35,093 nucleotides of DNA from UBA3775 sp051877895 (GCA_051877895.1 JBJEJI010000073.1:1-35093), one strand, 5' to 3'. Shown: positions 16,841 to 25,529, numbered from the stretch's first letter. Translations and numbers: made by a program. Notes: a model not told the origin generated them from the letters alone.

Positions 16841-16868
16841 ATTGTACTATACATCAAAGATTTGTCAA
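16841..16868 (-). promoter_or_regulatory. sigma-A type promoter of rsmD-coaD
   Basis: TTGACA (16863-16868) and TACAAT (16841-16846) on the minus strand have a 16-base spacer. The -35 box overlaps the last codons of the Mrp gene and the -10 lies just past its stop, so the operon has a start independent of that gene. Confidence 0.8.
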
Positions 16869-17714
16869 GTCCAAAATCTTTCTGACTGCACCGTCAAGCC
16901 AGTCTCTTTTCAATGTTTCAATTGCACCGCTGTCAACAGTTTCTGCTACGGATGGGTCCAAAGGAACCTTTGCAAGTACCTCAATACCATATTTTTCAGC
17001 AACCTGCTCAATATGGCTGTCTCCGTAGATGGCGATGTGCTTCCCGCAGTCAGGACATTCAAGGTAACTGTAATTTTCAACAATACCGATAATAGGTACA
17101 TTCATGGCTTTTGCCATGTTTACAGCTTTACCGACAATCATGCTTACAAGACTCTGGGGACTGGTAACAACTATAATGCCGTCAACCGGCAAAGACTGAA
17201 AAACAGTAAGCGGAACGTCACCTGTTCCGGGAGGCATGTCTACGAACATGTAATCAACATCATCCCAAAGTACGTCACTCCAGAACTGCTTTACGGTTCC
17301 TGCAATAACAGGACCTCTCCAGAGTACCGGTGTGTCCTCTGCTTCAAGAAGGTTATTAATACTTATCATCTGAATTCCCGTCATGGTTTTCATTGGGAAA
17401 ATCGCTTCTTCATCAGCCTCTGCAAGTCCTGTTACACCAAAGGCCTTTGGAATGGAAGGACCTGTCAGGTCAGCATCAAGAACTGCTGCTCTTTTTCCCA
17501 TTTTTTGAAAAAGAACCGCAAGGTATGATGTTACAAAGGATTTACCTACACCGCCCTTACCACTTACGACACCGATTACTTTTTTTACCTTTGCACGTGG
17601 ATTAAGCTTTGCCATCATATCTTCAGGCGCAGTTCTGGAACCACAGTTTGCACTACAGGATGAACAGTCATGACTGCATTCTTCAGTTTCCTGATTTTTC
17701 ACTTCTTCACTCAT
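16854..17714 (-). CDS. Mrp/NBP35-type Fe-S carrier ATPase
   Basis: P-loop ATPase that holds and passes on iron-sulfur clusters. From the ATG at 17714 the protein is 286 residues. A four-cysteine N-terminal set (C13, C17, C20, C24, pattern CX3CX2CX3C) precedes the deviant Walker A SGKGGVGKS at 51-59. DMPPGTGD lies at 159-166. The ECPDC pair (Cys220, Cys223) is the usual bridging-cluster ligand of Mrp/Nbp35. The N-terminal cluster motif resembles that of eukaryotic Nbp35. GGAG lies six bases before the ATG; the upstream TTG would put the site inside the coding region. Confidence 0.93.
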   Translation of the reverse strand: MSEEVKNQETEECSHDCSSCSANCGSRTAPEDMMAKLNPRAKVKKVIGVVSGKGGVGKSFVTSYLAVLFQKMGKRAAVLDADLTGPSIPKAFGVTGLAEADEEAIFPMKTMTGIQMISINNLLEAEDTPVLWRGPVIAGTVKQFWSDVLWDDVDYMFVDMPPGTGDVPLTVFQSLPVDGIIVVTSPQSLVSMIVGKAVNMAKAMNVPIIGIVENYSYLECPDCGKHIAIYGDSHIEQVAEKYGIEVLAKVPLDPSVAETVDSGAIETLKRDWLDGAVRKILDLTNL

Positions 17715-17739
17715 ATTTTTCTCCAATCCGACACGAATT

Positions 17740-17745
17740 ATTATA
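17740..17745 (-). promoter_or_regulatory. -10 element of the Mrp gene
   Basis: TATAAT on the minus strand about 26 bases before the start. No good -35 box is seen 17 bases upstream (AGAATA). Confidence 0.4.
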
Positions 17746-17790
17746 CTCGTATTCTTTCAGTATATTCTATCTTTTTATGTTTAAAGCAAA

Positions 17791-17823
17791 GACAAAGCGG
17801 ATATATGATATTAATATCCGCTT
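17791..17823 (-). terminator. terminator of the small membrane protein gene
   Basis: AAGCGGATAT (17795-17804) pairs with ATATCCGCTT (17814-17823) over a 9-base loop. On the minus strand a TTTGTCTTTGC tract follows, about 100 bases beyond the stop codon at 17926. Confidence 0.6.
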
Positions 17824-17925
17824 CGCCTTTATATTATCATTTTTTGCTTCTTTTATGCACTTGTTCAAAATATACCATAAAAACAATACTTTTATCAATA
17901 TCAAAGTAAAAATTAATTCAGCAAT

Positions 17926-18270
17926 TTATTTATTTTCTTTTCTAATCAGCATTTCATCATACTGTTTATACATTTTCTGCACTCCGTTTTCCAGCAAATA
18001 GTAATGCATTATGTACGGAACAAGAAGTACCATAAAGGCCAAAATCAGAACAAGCATTCCAATTGTTGGATTTCCGATGGCATAAAGTATACTGAGTACG
18101 GTCAGTATGGCAAAAACCATGGTTACAATCAGATGCACCAGTCTCTCATGCATAAAAAAACCAATCTGGATAAGATGTTTCTGAATCTCTTTTTCCCAGT
18201 CAACATTATCATCTGCTTCCGAAAGCAGTCTGTCAATGCTGTTCATGTACTCTATGATTCTTTTTTTCAT
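17926..18270 (-). CDS. small membrane protein with two transmembrane helices
   Basis: A 114-residue protein with no recognised domain. A charged, helical N-terminal part (1-40) is followed by two hydrophobic segments (about 42-63 and 69-93) and a short basic-acidic tail. Real coding is supported by AGGAGG five bases before the ATG and by its position 42 bases after the AI-2E/YtvI-type permease in the same direction. Function unknown. Confidence 0.7.
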   Translation of the reverse strand: MKKRIIEYMNSIDRLLSEADDNVDWEKEIQKHLIQIGFFMHERLVHLIVTMVFAILTVLSILYAIGNPTIGMLVLILAFMVLLVPYIMHYYLLENGVQKMYKQYDEMLIRKENK

Positions 18271-18312
18271 TTTTGCCTCCTAATGCATTTATGCATGCTA
18301 AATATAATTCTT

Positions 18313-19458
18313 TTACATTTCAGCATAATCTGTGGCACGTTTAAGTAACATCTTCAAATCATTTACAGTTGGCTTGAAGAATCCCACATTATATAAGCCA
18401 ATCAATATCATACAAAGAATCGGTGTGATAATCATTCCGATCAGACCACCGCATTTTATACCTATATAAAGGGTAATGAGACTGACAAGAGGATGAAGTC
18501 CTGTCTGGTCACCCACAATCTTAGGTTCAACAATTCTTCTGAAAAGAAAGAGCCCTGCAGTCAAAATTCCAAGGACAACGGCTTTTGTATAATTTCCTGC
18601 TACGACAAGAAGGATTATCCATGGAACAAGAATTACGCTGCTGCCCAGAAGCGGAATAAAATCTACAAAACCAATAAGCAATCCAAACAACGCTGCATAG
18701 CTCTGTCCGATTATAAGTAAAACCACAAAAGCAATCAAAGCCACCATGCCCGAAACAATAAATTGAGCCTTAAGATAGCCAAAGGTTGCACTTCCTGCGG
18801 CTTTCTTTATCTGTTCAATATGAGGTTTGACCCCCTCCGGTACTACCCGTTTTATCTTTCTACGGATAATGGGATAATCTGCACATATGAAGTATGTGGC
18901 CATAAGGAAGAATAAAAAGCCAAGGAAAAAGCTGCCGATTGTCGGTGCATAATTTCCTATGCTGTCTACAATGGCATTGGCTGTTCCCGGCAGATACTTT
19001 GTAGCCCAATCCATTATATCATCCACCAAAGAATACATATACTTTAACACAGTTTCATAGGTCATGTTTGTTCTTGCCGATACAAATCTCGCAATACTCT
19101 GCACCAGTTCTTCCAATCCTTTAAGATAGAAATCCCAGTTTTTTATCATGTCCATAATCTGTTGAATCAGATAATATAGTATTCCCCCAAGCATTAAAGC
19201 CGCAATACACATTATAGAAATAACAAAAACTATTGACCAGAACTTTCTGAAATGTTCAAATCTTCCGGACAGTTTTCTGATGATTGGAATCAAAAATACT
19301 GCAGAAACCAAGTATGCCAGCAAAAACGGCAGAAAGAAATCAGACAAAATTCTACCGAACTTAAAACAGATATACAAAATAACAACAACCAGTAAAAATC
19401 TAAGTGCAATTCTTGCCAACAGCTTTTTTGTAGATATTTCCTCTTTTCCTTCTTCCAT
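18313..19458 (-). CDS. AI-2E family / YtvI-like membrane permease
   Basis: A 381-residue integral membrane protein of the AI-2E transport (UPF0118) family: paired N-terminal helices (about 18-60), a soluble middle domain (100-170), then five C-terminal helices with the family block around FGLLIGFVDFIPLLGSS and RIVEPKIVGDQTGLHP. The latter resembles YtvI of Bacillus, linked to sporulation, but family members also carry out ion or small-molecule export, so substrate is open. The ribosome binding site is weak (GGTTGGT). A strong promoter lies about 160 bases upstream. Confidence 0.85.
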   Translation of the reverse strand: MEEGKEEISTKKLLARIALRFLLVVVILYICFKFGRILSDFFLPFLLAYLVSAVFLIPIIRKLSGRFEHFRKFWSIVFVISIMCIAALMLGGILYYLIQQIMDMIKNWDFYLKGLEELVQSIARFVSARTNMTYETVLKYMYSLVDDIMDWATKYLPGTANAIVDSIGNYAPTIGSFFLGFLFFLMATYFICADYPIIRRKIKRVVPEGVKPHIEQIKKAAGSATFGYLKAQFIVSGMVALIAFVVLLIIGQSYAALFGLLIGFVDFIPLLGSSVILVPWIILLVVAGNYTKAVVLGILTAGLFLFRRIVEPKIVGDQTGLHPLVSLITLYIGIKCGGLIGMIITPILCMILIGLYNVGFFKPTVNDLKMLLKRATDYAEM

Positions 19459-19623
19459 AAATTACCAACCTTTTGACCGTAGTATATACGGCAATTCATA
19501 TATTATTCTCTAATTTTTTCCACTTAATTTATAAAATAGCCTGACGTCCAAAAAATAAACACTTTTCTCATGCTTACACATTGAAGCACCATGACATTTC
19601 ATAAACAAATATCTTATGTTTTC

Positions 19624-19652
19624 ATTATAGTAATAACATTGTATGTTTGCAA
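19624..19652 (-). promoter_or_regulatory. strong promoter with long leader before the AI-2E/YtvI-type gene
   Basis: TTGCAA (19647-19652) and TATAAT (19624-19629) on the minus strand with a 17-base spacer. The start codon is 166 bases downstream. The leader contains a small CCGTA/TACGG hairpin near the start codon but no recognised riboswitch. Confidence 0.7.
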
Positions 19653-19681
19653 CGAAAAATAAGAGAATTAACAAAAAATTC

Positions 19682-20332
19682 CTATATATTTAAAATTTCT
19701 TCTCCGTCAGTAAGCAGATATTTTTCCACGATGTGCTTTCTCACCCATGAAATAGCCGGTCCAAGGCAAAATGCCATAATAACCGTTACCACTCCAACAG
19801 TCTGTCCCAGAAGAAGTCCTCCCAATGCAAACAACAGATCATAAATGATACGGATAACTTTAAAAGGCACCTTTTTTATCTTTTCTGCAATCAGGAAGGA
19901 TAATGCATCATACGGAGCTGTTCCCAATTGTACTGCCATATAAAAAGCAGCTGCAAAAACAAAAAGTACTAATGCCGGAATAGCAACCGAAATTCTCACA
20001 ACCATGCTGTCAAATACTGTAGCCGGTATAATTTTTGAATTAAGCCAGGTAAAGAAATCGAAGCTGTAACCAACCAGAAACATATTTGCCAATGTTCCCC
20101 AGCCAACCTGGTTTCTGGCAAAAATCAAGACCACAATGAGAATTGCACAGTTTAAAAATGCCTGCCAGTTTCCAAAAGACCATCCGAGAATTTCTGAAAT
20201 ACCCAGATTCATACAGGTATACGGATCTGTACCAAAATTGCAAAGATTCAGGTATGTATTGGCAAATCCCATCATAATTACTGCAATAACTACAATTACC
20301 AGCTTTTTCTTGTCTACATGTAAAAACTTCAT
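19682..20332 (-). CDS. YczE/YitT-like membrane protein
   Basis: A 216-residue membrane protein with five to six helices, resembling the YczE/YyaS group (COG2364): the GTDPYTCMNLG segment near residues 34-44 and the LGTAPYDALS segment near 136-145 are the paired repeats of that family. Function is not established; some members affect peptide production or export. It follows the EamA gene by 17 bases, so is in the same transcription unit. The upstream Shine-Dalgarno site is weak. Confidence 0.8.
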   Translation of the reverse strand: MKFLHVDKKKLVIVVIAVIMMGFANTYLNLCNFGTDPYTCMNLGISEILGWSFGNWQAFLNCAILIVVLIFARNQVGWGTLANMFLVGYSFDFFTWLNSKIIPATVFDSMVVRISVAIPALVLFVFAAAFYMAVQLGTAPYDALSFLIAEKIKKVPFKVIRIIYDLLFALGGLLLGQTVGVVTVIMAFCLGPAISWVRKHIVEKYLLTDGEEILNI

Positions 20333-20349
20333 AACTCATCCATCCTGTT

Positions 20350-21303
20350 TTATTTTTTTCTATCGGGAAGCTGCGAAAGAATTATTGCTGCAAACATCAG
20401 TATACAACCCGCCATTTCCCGTTTTGTAAGCACTTCATTCAACAAAAAATAACCAGCCAGTACCGATATTACTGACTCAAGACTCATTATCATGGATGAC
20501 ATGGTAGGATTAACATCCCTCTGTCCCACTATCTGCAATGTATACGCTATGCCGCTGGAGCAGACACCTGCATATAACACAGGCACAGCTGCATCTATAA
20601 TACCGGACAAGCTGGGATTTTCAAGAAGAAACATAAAAACACCTGATATTATTCCACATACAAAGAACTGAATACAGCTCATGGCAACGCAATCAGTCAT
20701 TGGTGCAAAATAGTCAACTACCAGAATATGTGCTGTAAATACCAGTGCCGTTCCAAGAAGCAGTATATCCTCTGTTTTCCAAGAACCAAAGTCTCCATCT
20801 ACGCACAGGCAATACAATCCCATAACTGCAAGAACCACCCCCATTGCCGCTTTTGTTCCTACTTTTTTGTGAAAGAACAGTCCGGCAACAGGAACCATTA
20901 CAATATATAATGCCGTAATAAAGCCGGCCTTTCCAACCGTTGCGGTTTTCAACGCCAGCTGCTGTAAATTAGAACCCATACACAGAATCACACCACAGGA
21001 GATTCCTCCCATAAGAAGTGTTTTCCTTTTTTGTTTTAATTCCGGAGAATTATCGTTCTGTGTCAGTGCAATATTTTCACAGGTCTCACGGTTTTTTTCC
21101 GGTTTGCCCATGTCCTGTTTATTATTTAATGCTCTAATTAAAAAAATGCAGGGAATTAAAACAACTCCGCCGATAAGCGAACGAACACAGTTAAAGGTGA
21201 AAGCACCTATATAGTCCATTCCTGCACTCTGGGCAACAAAAGCAATGCCCCAGATTGTTGCCGTTAAAAGTAATAACAGCGAACCTCTTATTTGTTTTTT
21301 CAA
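20350..21303 (-). CDS. EamA/DMT family transporter
   Basis: A 317-residue protein with two EamA repeats and about ten helices. The first repeat is at residues 8-60 and 95-150. The second spans 170-312. A hydrophilic insert of about 30 residues lies between helices two and three. Such proteins export amino acids, metabolites or drugs; the substrate here is unknown. The start is a TTG at 21303 with GGAGG five bases upstream; the next ATG is too far in. It lies downstream of aroB and upstream of the YczE-like gene. Confidence 0.9.
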   Translation of the reverse strand: MKKQIRGSLLLLLTATIWGIAFVAQSAGMDYIGAFTFNCVRSLIGGVVLIPCIFLIRALNNKQDMGKPEKNRETCENIALTQNDNSPELKQKRKTLLMGGISCGVILCMGSNLQQLALKTATVGKAGFITALYIVMVPVAGLFFHKKVGTKAAMGVVLAVMGLYCLCVDGDFGSWKTEDILLLGTALVFTAHILVVDYFAPMTDCVAMSCIQFFVCGIISGVFMFLLENPSLSGIIDAAVPVLYAGVCSSGIAYTLQIVGQRDVNPTMSSMIMSLESVISVLAGYFLLNEVLTKREMAGCILMFAAIILSQLPDRKK

Positions 21304-21359
21304 AATTTCCTCCGTAAAGTAAACTAACTGTATTAATATTTTTCCATGGAAAAGTACTA

Positions 21360-22472
21360 CTACATGGAAAGAATTATTTCTCTCGCTGTACTTTCATCAA
21401 CCGGAGTTGCAAAAACACCATCCTGAAATTCCACTACGCTTCCGATACCTTTTTGAACGACAAAACGGAGTTTTCCGTTACGAACCTTTTTATCAGTATA
21501 CAGTTTCTTTACAAGCTGCTCCCTGTCAATATAATCAGGGATTGCAACCGGAAGATTTGCAGCCAGAAGCAGCCGGGTTACTGCCTGTTTTTCTTCTGCT
21601 GTCATGTAACCAAGTCTCACTGCCAGTTCTGCCTGTGCAACCATACCGATTGCTACAGCCTCTCCATGAAGAAGTTTATAATCACTTACTGTTTCAATGG
21701 CACGCCCTACAGTATGTCCGAGATTCAGAACCTCACGAAGTCCTTTTTCTCTTTCATCTTTCATTACAACAGAATACTTGATTTTACAGTTTTCTTCTGC
21801 TATATGTTCACATGCCTCCTTATCTACAGCAAGAATTTTATCCATGTTATCCTTCAGAAAATAAAAAAACTCTTTGCTTGCAAGGCATGCATGTTTAATA
21901 GTTTCTGCCAAACCACTGGATATCTGGTTTGCAGGAAGTGTTTTCCAGCATGCTATATCAATGTATACCTTTTCAGGCTGATTGAAAATTCCAATAAGGT
22001 TTGTTGCAAGAGGTGTATCAACTGCGGTTTTTCCACCAACTGAAGCATCTGCAGCCGCAAGAAGGGTGGTTGCATAATTAATGAAAGGCACACCTCTGCC
22101 AAAGGTTCCCGCTACAAAACCGGCAAGATCGGTTACAACACCTCCGCCAACAGCAATAACACAGCAGTCTCTTCTGTAGCCTTTTGCAAGCATGGAATCT
22201 TCAATAATCTCTTTAGTTCTGCGGGTTTTGCTTTTTTCTCCCGCCTCAAACACAAACAAATCTACGGTATAACCTGCTTCACGTATTTTTTCCGCAATTT
22301 TATCTGCATATAAATCCTTTATTACACTGTCAGTAATCATGGCAAATTTAGTTATACCACCTACAAGTCCGTTTTTCAAATCACTGACAAGCTTATCGGA
22401 AAGTTCAAATCCAACCTCTATATCATAGCTGTCATCAACAACTTTTTTAAGTTCAACATTAAATACACTCAT
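21360..22472 (-). CDS. aroB: 3-dehydroquinate synthase
   Basis: AroB closes DAHP to 3-dehydroquinate, step two of the shikimate pathway, with NAD and a zinc ion. The 370-residue protein has the nucleotide segment AVGGGVVTDLAGF (Thr114 replaces the usual glycine), the ASVGGKTAVDTP block, and zinc ligands Glu190, His253 and His269. It has an arginine at residue 257 (GHTVGRAIE) where most enzymes have histidine. The AVDTP segment resembles fungal AROM and common bacterial AroB, arguing against a sugar-cyclase paralogue such as DOI synthase. I start at the ATG at 22472 with GGAG ahead; an in-frame upstream start at 22523 lacks such a site. Confidence 0.9.
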   Translation of the reverse strand: MSVFNVELKKVVDDSYDIEVGFELSDKLVSDLKNGLVGGITKFAMITDSVIKDLYADKIAEKIREAGYTVDLFVFEAGEKSKTRRTKEIIEDSMLAKGYRRDCCVIAVGGGVVTDLAGFVAGTFGRGVPFINYATTLLAAADASVGGKTAVDTPLATNLIGIFNQPEKVYIDIACWKTLPANQISSGLAETIKHACLASKEFFYFLKDNMDKILAVDKEACEHIAEENCKIKYSVVMKDEREKGLREVLNLGHTVGRAIETVSDYKLLHGEAVAIGMVAQAELAVRLGYMTAEEKQAVTRLLLAANLPVAIPDYIDREQLVKKLYTDKKVRNGKLRFVVQKGIGSVVEFQDGVFATPVDESTAREIILSM

Positions 22473-22623
22473 GTTTTTCTCCGTCCTAATTCTTATCTCA
22501 GCTTTCAGCCGATACTCAATCACTGTTACAATTTGTCAGCCAAAAATGCTTTATTATTTTATAACCGGCATCCAACAGTATTTAACTGAAATTTCATACT
22601 GCCGTCCGCAGTACTTTATTAAC

Positions 22624-23781
22624 TTATACATCAGAATCGCAAAATTCAACTGCTGTTTCAAAAGCTTGAGCAGGACTCATTTTCCTAAACATTCCGGCCT
22701 CAAGCAGTCCAATATTTAACTTCTTCATTCTGTAATACAGGCTGGTGCTTGCTCCTGTATTAGAAGAAACCGGATAGGTTGTTGCAATAATACTTATTGC
22801 ATCCCTGCCACCAAGTCTTTTAGAAAGATAACCTATCTCTGTTAAATCCTTTGAGGTAGGCTTGGTCATTTTACAGGAAATGAACAAAGGATGATTTTTA
22901 TTCATAATAATAACATCAAATTCATTATCATCCGTGTCTACACCATCTCTGCCATTCCAGTCAATAATATAGCCCAGATGTGCTTCATCATAACACTGAA
23001 GTGCTTTTATGTAAACATACATTTCAAGCCAGATTCCATAAGTAGTAATATATTCCTTATATTTGGCATTTTTAATGATGTATCTGTCATCATCACGGCG
23101 AATAATAAAACCGTACTTCACAAAATATTCCAGCAGGCTTTCTATTTCCCGCAAACGTTCTTTTCCACATTTCATATTTTTTACTGAAAAATGCATCCCC
23201 GAATAGCCATAGAAATAAGAACTGAGATATTTTTGCAACAGCTTCCATTCCTCGATATGGTCAAAGATAGCCTCTGCCATGTTACAAACCATTTCATATT
23301 CTTCTTTGCCGGGTTTTGAGCGGGAATCACTGAAATGCTTTGCACCTCTGGCTGTAACATAGTCATCCATAGTTATCTGCTTCGCACGATATTTTATGGT
23401 TTTGTCATAAACTCCGAAAACTACATCATTATCGCTATCGTAATATATTGGGCAAAGCCTGCCCTCTTTCCCAATCATGCAGGCACAGGCAGTCATCAAC
23501 TCCGGTCCACCGGTAATGTCAGCATATATATCTTCATCATCGTATTCATCAACAATTTGGTTTATAGTTACCGAAATCGCTTCCATATCAGTACAGTCAC
23601 AGGTATATTCTTTTATTGTAATAAAAGAATCTTTTCTGTAAATTGCATTTATCATTCCTTCAAGTTTATTTTTAACAAATCTTTTTTCATCGTACAAAAT
23701 ACAGAGAATATTGGGCTGCATTGTAAAAACCGGTACAAGATTATTGATAACATTCCCATCCAAAAAATCTATCTGAACCAT
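22624..23781 (-). CDS. Card1/Can2-like CARF nuclease (DUF1887 family)
   Basis: A 385-residue protein built as three parts. Residues 1-140 are a Rossmann-type CARF domain with the ligand-binding motif DITGGPELM at 88-96. Residues about 145-245 look like a helical, winged-helix linker. Residues 250-385 are a restriction-endonuclease-like domain: WLE at 251-253, NEFDV at 287-291 (Asp289) and ISCK at 301-304 (Lys304). In the ExK part the acidic residue is replaced by Ser302. In Card1/Can2 such proteins bind cyclic tetra-adenylate made by type III CRISPR and then cut nucleic acid. No CRISPR array, cas10 or other cas gene is in this window; neighbours are aroB and citrate synthase. A clear AAGGAG site precedes the ATG. 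Confidence 0.85.
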   Translation of the reverse strand: MVQIDFLDGNVINNLVPVFTMQPNILCILYDEKRFVKNKLEGMINAIYRKDSFITIKEYTCDCTDMEAISVTINQIVDEYDDEDIYADITGGPELMTACACMIGKEGRLCPIYYDSDNDVVFGVYDKTIKYRAKQITMDDYVTARGAKHFSDSRSKPGKEEYEMVCNMAEAIFDHIEEWKLLQKYLSSYFYGYSGMHFSVKNMKCGKERLREIESLLEYFVKYGFIIRRDDDRYIIKNAKYKEYITTYGIWLEMYVYIKALQCYDEAHLGYIIDWNGRDGVDTDDNEFDVIIMNKNHPLFISCKMTKPTSKDLTEIGYLSKRLGGRDAISIIATTYPVSSNTGASTSLYYRMKKLNIGLLEAGMFRKMSPAQAFETAVEFCDSDV

Positions 23782-23891
23782 ACTCTCTCCTTTTCATTTC
23801 CCCGGTCCGAGAAAAAGGCTTCAACCCCAAAAAGAAATTACCCACATCACGGACATTCAGGCTCTCAAAAAAACACATTTTGTCGAATTAC

Positions 23892-23897
23892 ATTATA
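23892..23897 (-). promoter_or_regulatory. -10 element ahead of the CARF nuclease gene
   Basis: A perfect TATAAT on the minus strand lies directly after the citrate synthase terminator and about 110 bases before the start codon. The -35 region (TTTCCC at 17 bases) is poor. It suggests independent transcription. Confidence 0.5.
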
Positions 23898-23907
23898 CTC
23901 TAATTTC

Positions 23908-23942
23908 AAAAAAAGGGAAAGACCTCTTTTAAGCTCTTTCCC
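23908..23942 (-). terminator. intrinsic terminator of citrate synthase
   Basis: GGGAAAGA (23915-23922) pairs with TCTTTCCC (23935-23942), followed on the minus strand by seven T residues. It lies 25 bases past the stop codon and separates citrate synthase from the CARF nuclease gene. Confidence 0.92.
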
Positions 23943-23966
23943 TCTCTTTCATACAGAATAATTTTT

Positions 23967-25331
23967 TTATCTGTCTTCTAATCTGACATAATCCCTTTCA
24001 TCTACCAGACTTGCATATGCAGGGCGGATAATTTTGTCCACATTTACAAGTTCTTCTATGCGGTGTGCACTCCAGCCAACAATTCTTGCAATTGCAAAAA
24101 GTGGTGTATAAAGTTCTTTTGGAATGTCAAGCATTGTATATAAAAGTCCACTGTAGAAATCAACATTAGCGCTAACACCCTTATAAATATTTCTTTCCTC
24201 TGCAATTACAACAGGTGCAAGCTTTTCGATTGCAGAATAAACAGCGAATTCCTTTTCCTTGTGCTTTTCTTTTGCAAGCTTTTCAACAAAGACTTTTAAA
24301 GTTTCTGCTCTTGGATCGGATATGGAGTATACAGCATGACCCATACCATATATAAGTCCGGATTTATCAAATGCTTCTTTATGAAGAATTTTTCTCAGAT
24401 ACTCTTTAATTTCATTTTCATCAGGGTCATCGGAAAGATTTTCGAAAATGTTCTCCATCATTTCCACAACCTTAATATTAGCTCCACCATGCTTTGGACC
24501 TTTCAATGAAGAAAGAGCCGCTGCAACAACAGAATAGGTGTCAGAACCGGCAGAAGTTACCACTCTGGTTGTAAAGGTGGAGTTATTTCCGCCACCATGC
24601 TCCATGTGGAGAACAAGTGCAATATCAAGCACCCTTGCTTCCAGCTGTGAATAGTTCTTATCCGGTCTTAACATGCGCAGAAAATTTTCTGCTACAGAAA
24701 GATTATCATCCGGTCTGTGAATATAAAAGCTTTCTCCCAGTTCATAATGATTATATGCATGATAACCGTAAACTGCCAGCATTGGGAATACACTTATTAA
24801 ACTGATACACTGTTTCAAAACGTTATCAAGTGACATATCAGAAATATTGTCATTGTAGGATGCCAGTGTAAGAACACTCTTTGTAAGGGAATTCATGATA
24901 TCCCCACTCGGTGCCTTCATAATAACGTCTCTAACGAAATTGGTAGGCAGTCTTCTGTTCATGGCAACGATTTCTTTATAATTCTTAAGCTGCGTTTCAT
25001 TCGGAAGTTCTCCAAACAGAAGCAAATAAGAAATTTCTTCAAACGCATCACACTGAGGTCTGTCCAGACCTTTTACCAAATCGTAGATATTGTAACCGCG
25101 GTAGTATAGCTGACCTTCACAAGGCTTTTCCACACCGTCAACAACTTCCTTTGATACAATTTTTGAAATATGTGTAATGCCGGCAACAACACCTTTGCCG
25201 TTTTTATCTCTCAGTCCACGCTTTACTCCAAGCTCATCAAAAACACTGCTGTCAACTTTATCCGTTCTTCTGCAAAGATCAACATGTTCGGAAATAAATG
25301 TATTCATTGTTTCTTCATAATTCGTTTTCAT
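23967..25331 (-). CDS. gltA: citrate (Si)-synthase
   Basis: Condenses oxaloacetate and acetyl-CoA to citrate, in an anaerobe mainly to supply 2-oxoglutarate for glutamate. The 454-residue protein has His245 in MEHGGGNNSTF, His281 in GPKHGGAN, His332 in GMGHAVY and Asp391 in NVDFYSG, a complete catalytic set. Length and the long N-terminus match the clostridial type, larger than archaeal-type enzymes. I start at the ATG at 25331 because GGAGG precedes it by five bases; the ATG at 25343 contains that site. It has its own strong terminator and a candidate promoter upstream. Confidence 0.96.
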   Translation of the reverse strand: MKTNYEETMNTFISEHVDLCRRTDKVDSSVFDELGVKRGLRDKNGKGVVAGITHISKIVSKEVVDGVEKPCEGQLYYRGYNIYDLVKGLDRPQCDAFEEISYLLLFGELPNETQLKNYKEIVAMNRRLPTNFVRDVIMKAPSGDIMNSLTKSVLTLASYNDNISDMSLDNVLKQCISLISVFPMLAVYGYHAYNHYELGESFYIHRPDDNLSVAENFLRMLRPDKNYSQLEARVLDIALVLHMEHGGGNNSTFTTRVVTSAGSDTYSVVAAALSSLKGPKHGGANIKVVEMMENIFENLSDDPDENEIKEYLRKILHKEAFDKSGLIYGMGHAVYSISDPRAETLKVFVEKLAKEKHKEKEFAVYSAIEKLAPVVIAEERNIYKGVSANVDFYSGLLYTMLDIPKELYTPLFAIARIVGWSAHRIEELVNVDKIIRPAYASLVDERDYVRLEDR

Positions 25332-25391
25332 AGTAACCTCCATTGTATTATTTTGTACTCTCCCTTGTTTATAAATACCAGCCTGTTTAAA

Positions 25392-25420
25392 ATATTATCA
25401 TACAAAAACTTTTCTGCCAA
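25392..25420 (-). promoter_or_regulatory. candidate promoter of citrate synthase
   Basis: TTGGCA (25415-25420) and TAATAT (25392-25397) on the minus strand with a 17-base spacer, about 60 bases upstream of the start. The -10 is imperfect. Confidence 0.4.
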
Positions 25421-25529
25421 TATTTATCAAAACAATTTAACAGATAATTAACAAATGTTAGTTGGCATTTTTTGACCGGAATCTACATACAAACTCCTGA
25501 TAAATACATTTATACCTGTAAAAATCTTA

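Noticed and set aside
16695..17528. A 277-codon open frame on the plus strand across rsmD and the Mrp gene.
   Set aside because: It is antisense to two well-identified genes and reads as Cys/Asn/Tyr-rich shadow sequence.
21360..22472. Considered as a sugar-cyclase (DOI or valiolone synthase) rather than AroB.
   Set aside because: The GGKTAVDTP and zinc-site blocks match AroB, and no aminocyclitol genes are nearby.
22597..22613. TACTGC/GCAGTA hairpin after the CARF nuclease gene.
   Set aside because: Six-base stem without a clear T tract in the direction of the gene, so not called a terminator.
23801..23860. Possible structured leader before the CARF nuclease, with GTCCG and CGGAC able to pair.
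   Set aside because: Only five base pairs close a 40-base loop and no known riboswitch core is seen.
25435..25460. TTAACA repeats and a TAACA-TGTTA palindrome upstream of citrate synthase, considered as a Rex site.
   Set aside because: The arrangement is largely direct rather than the Rex palindrome and the match is poor in this AT-rich DNA.
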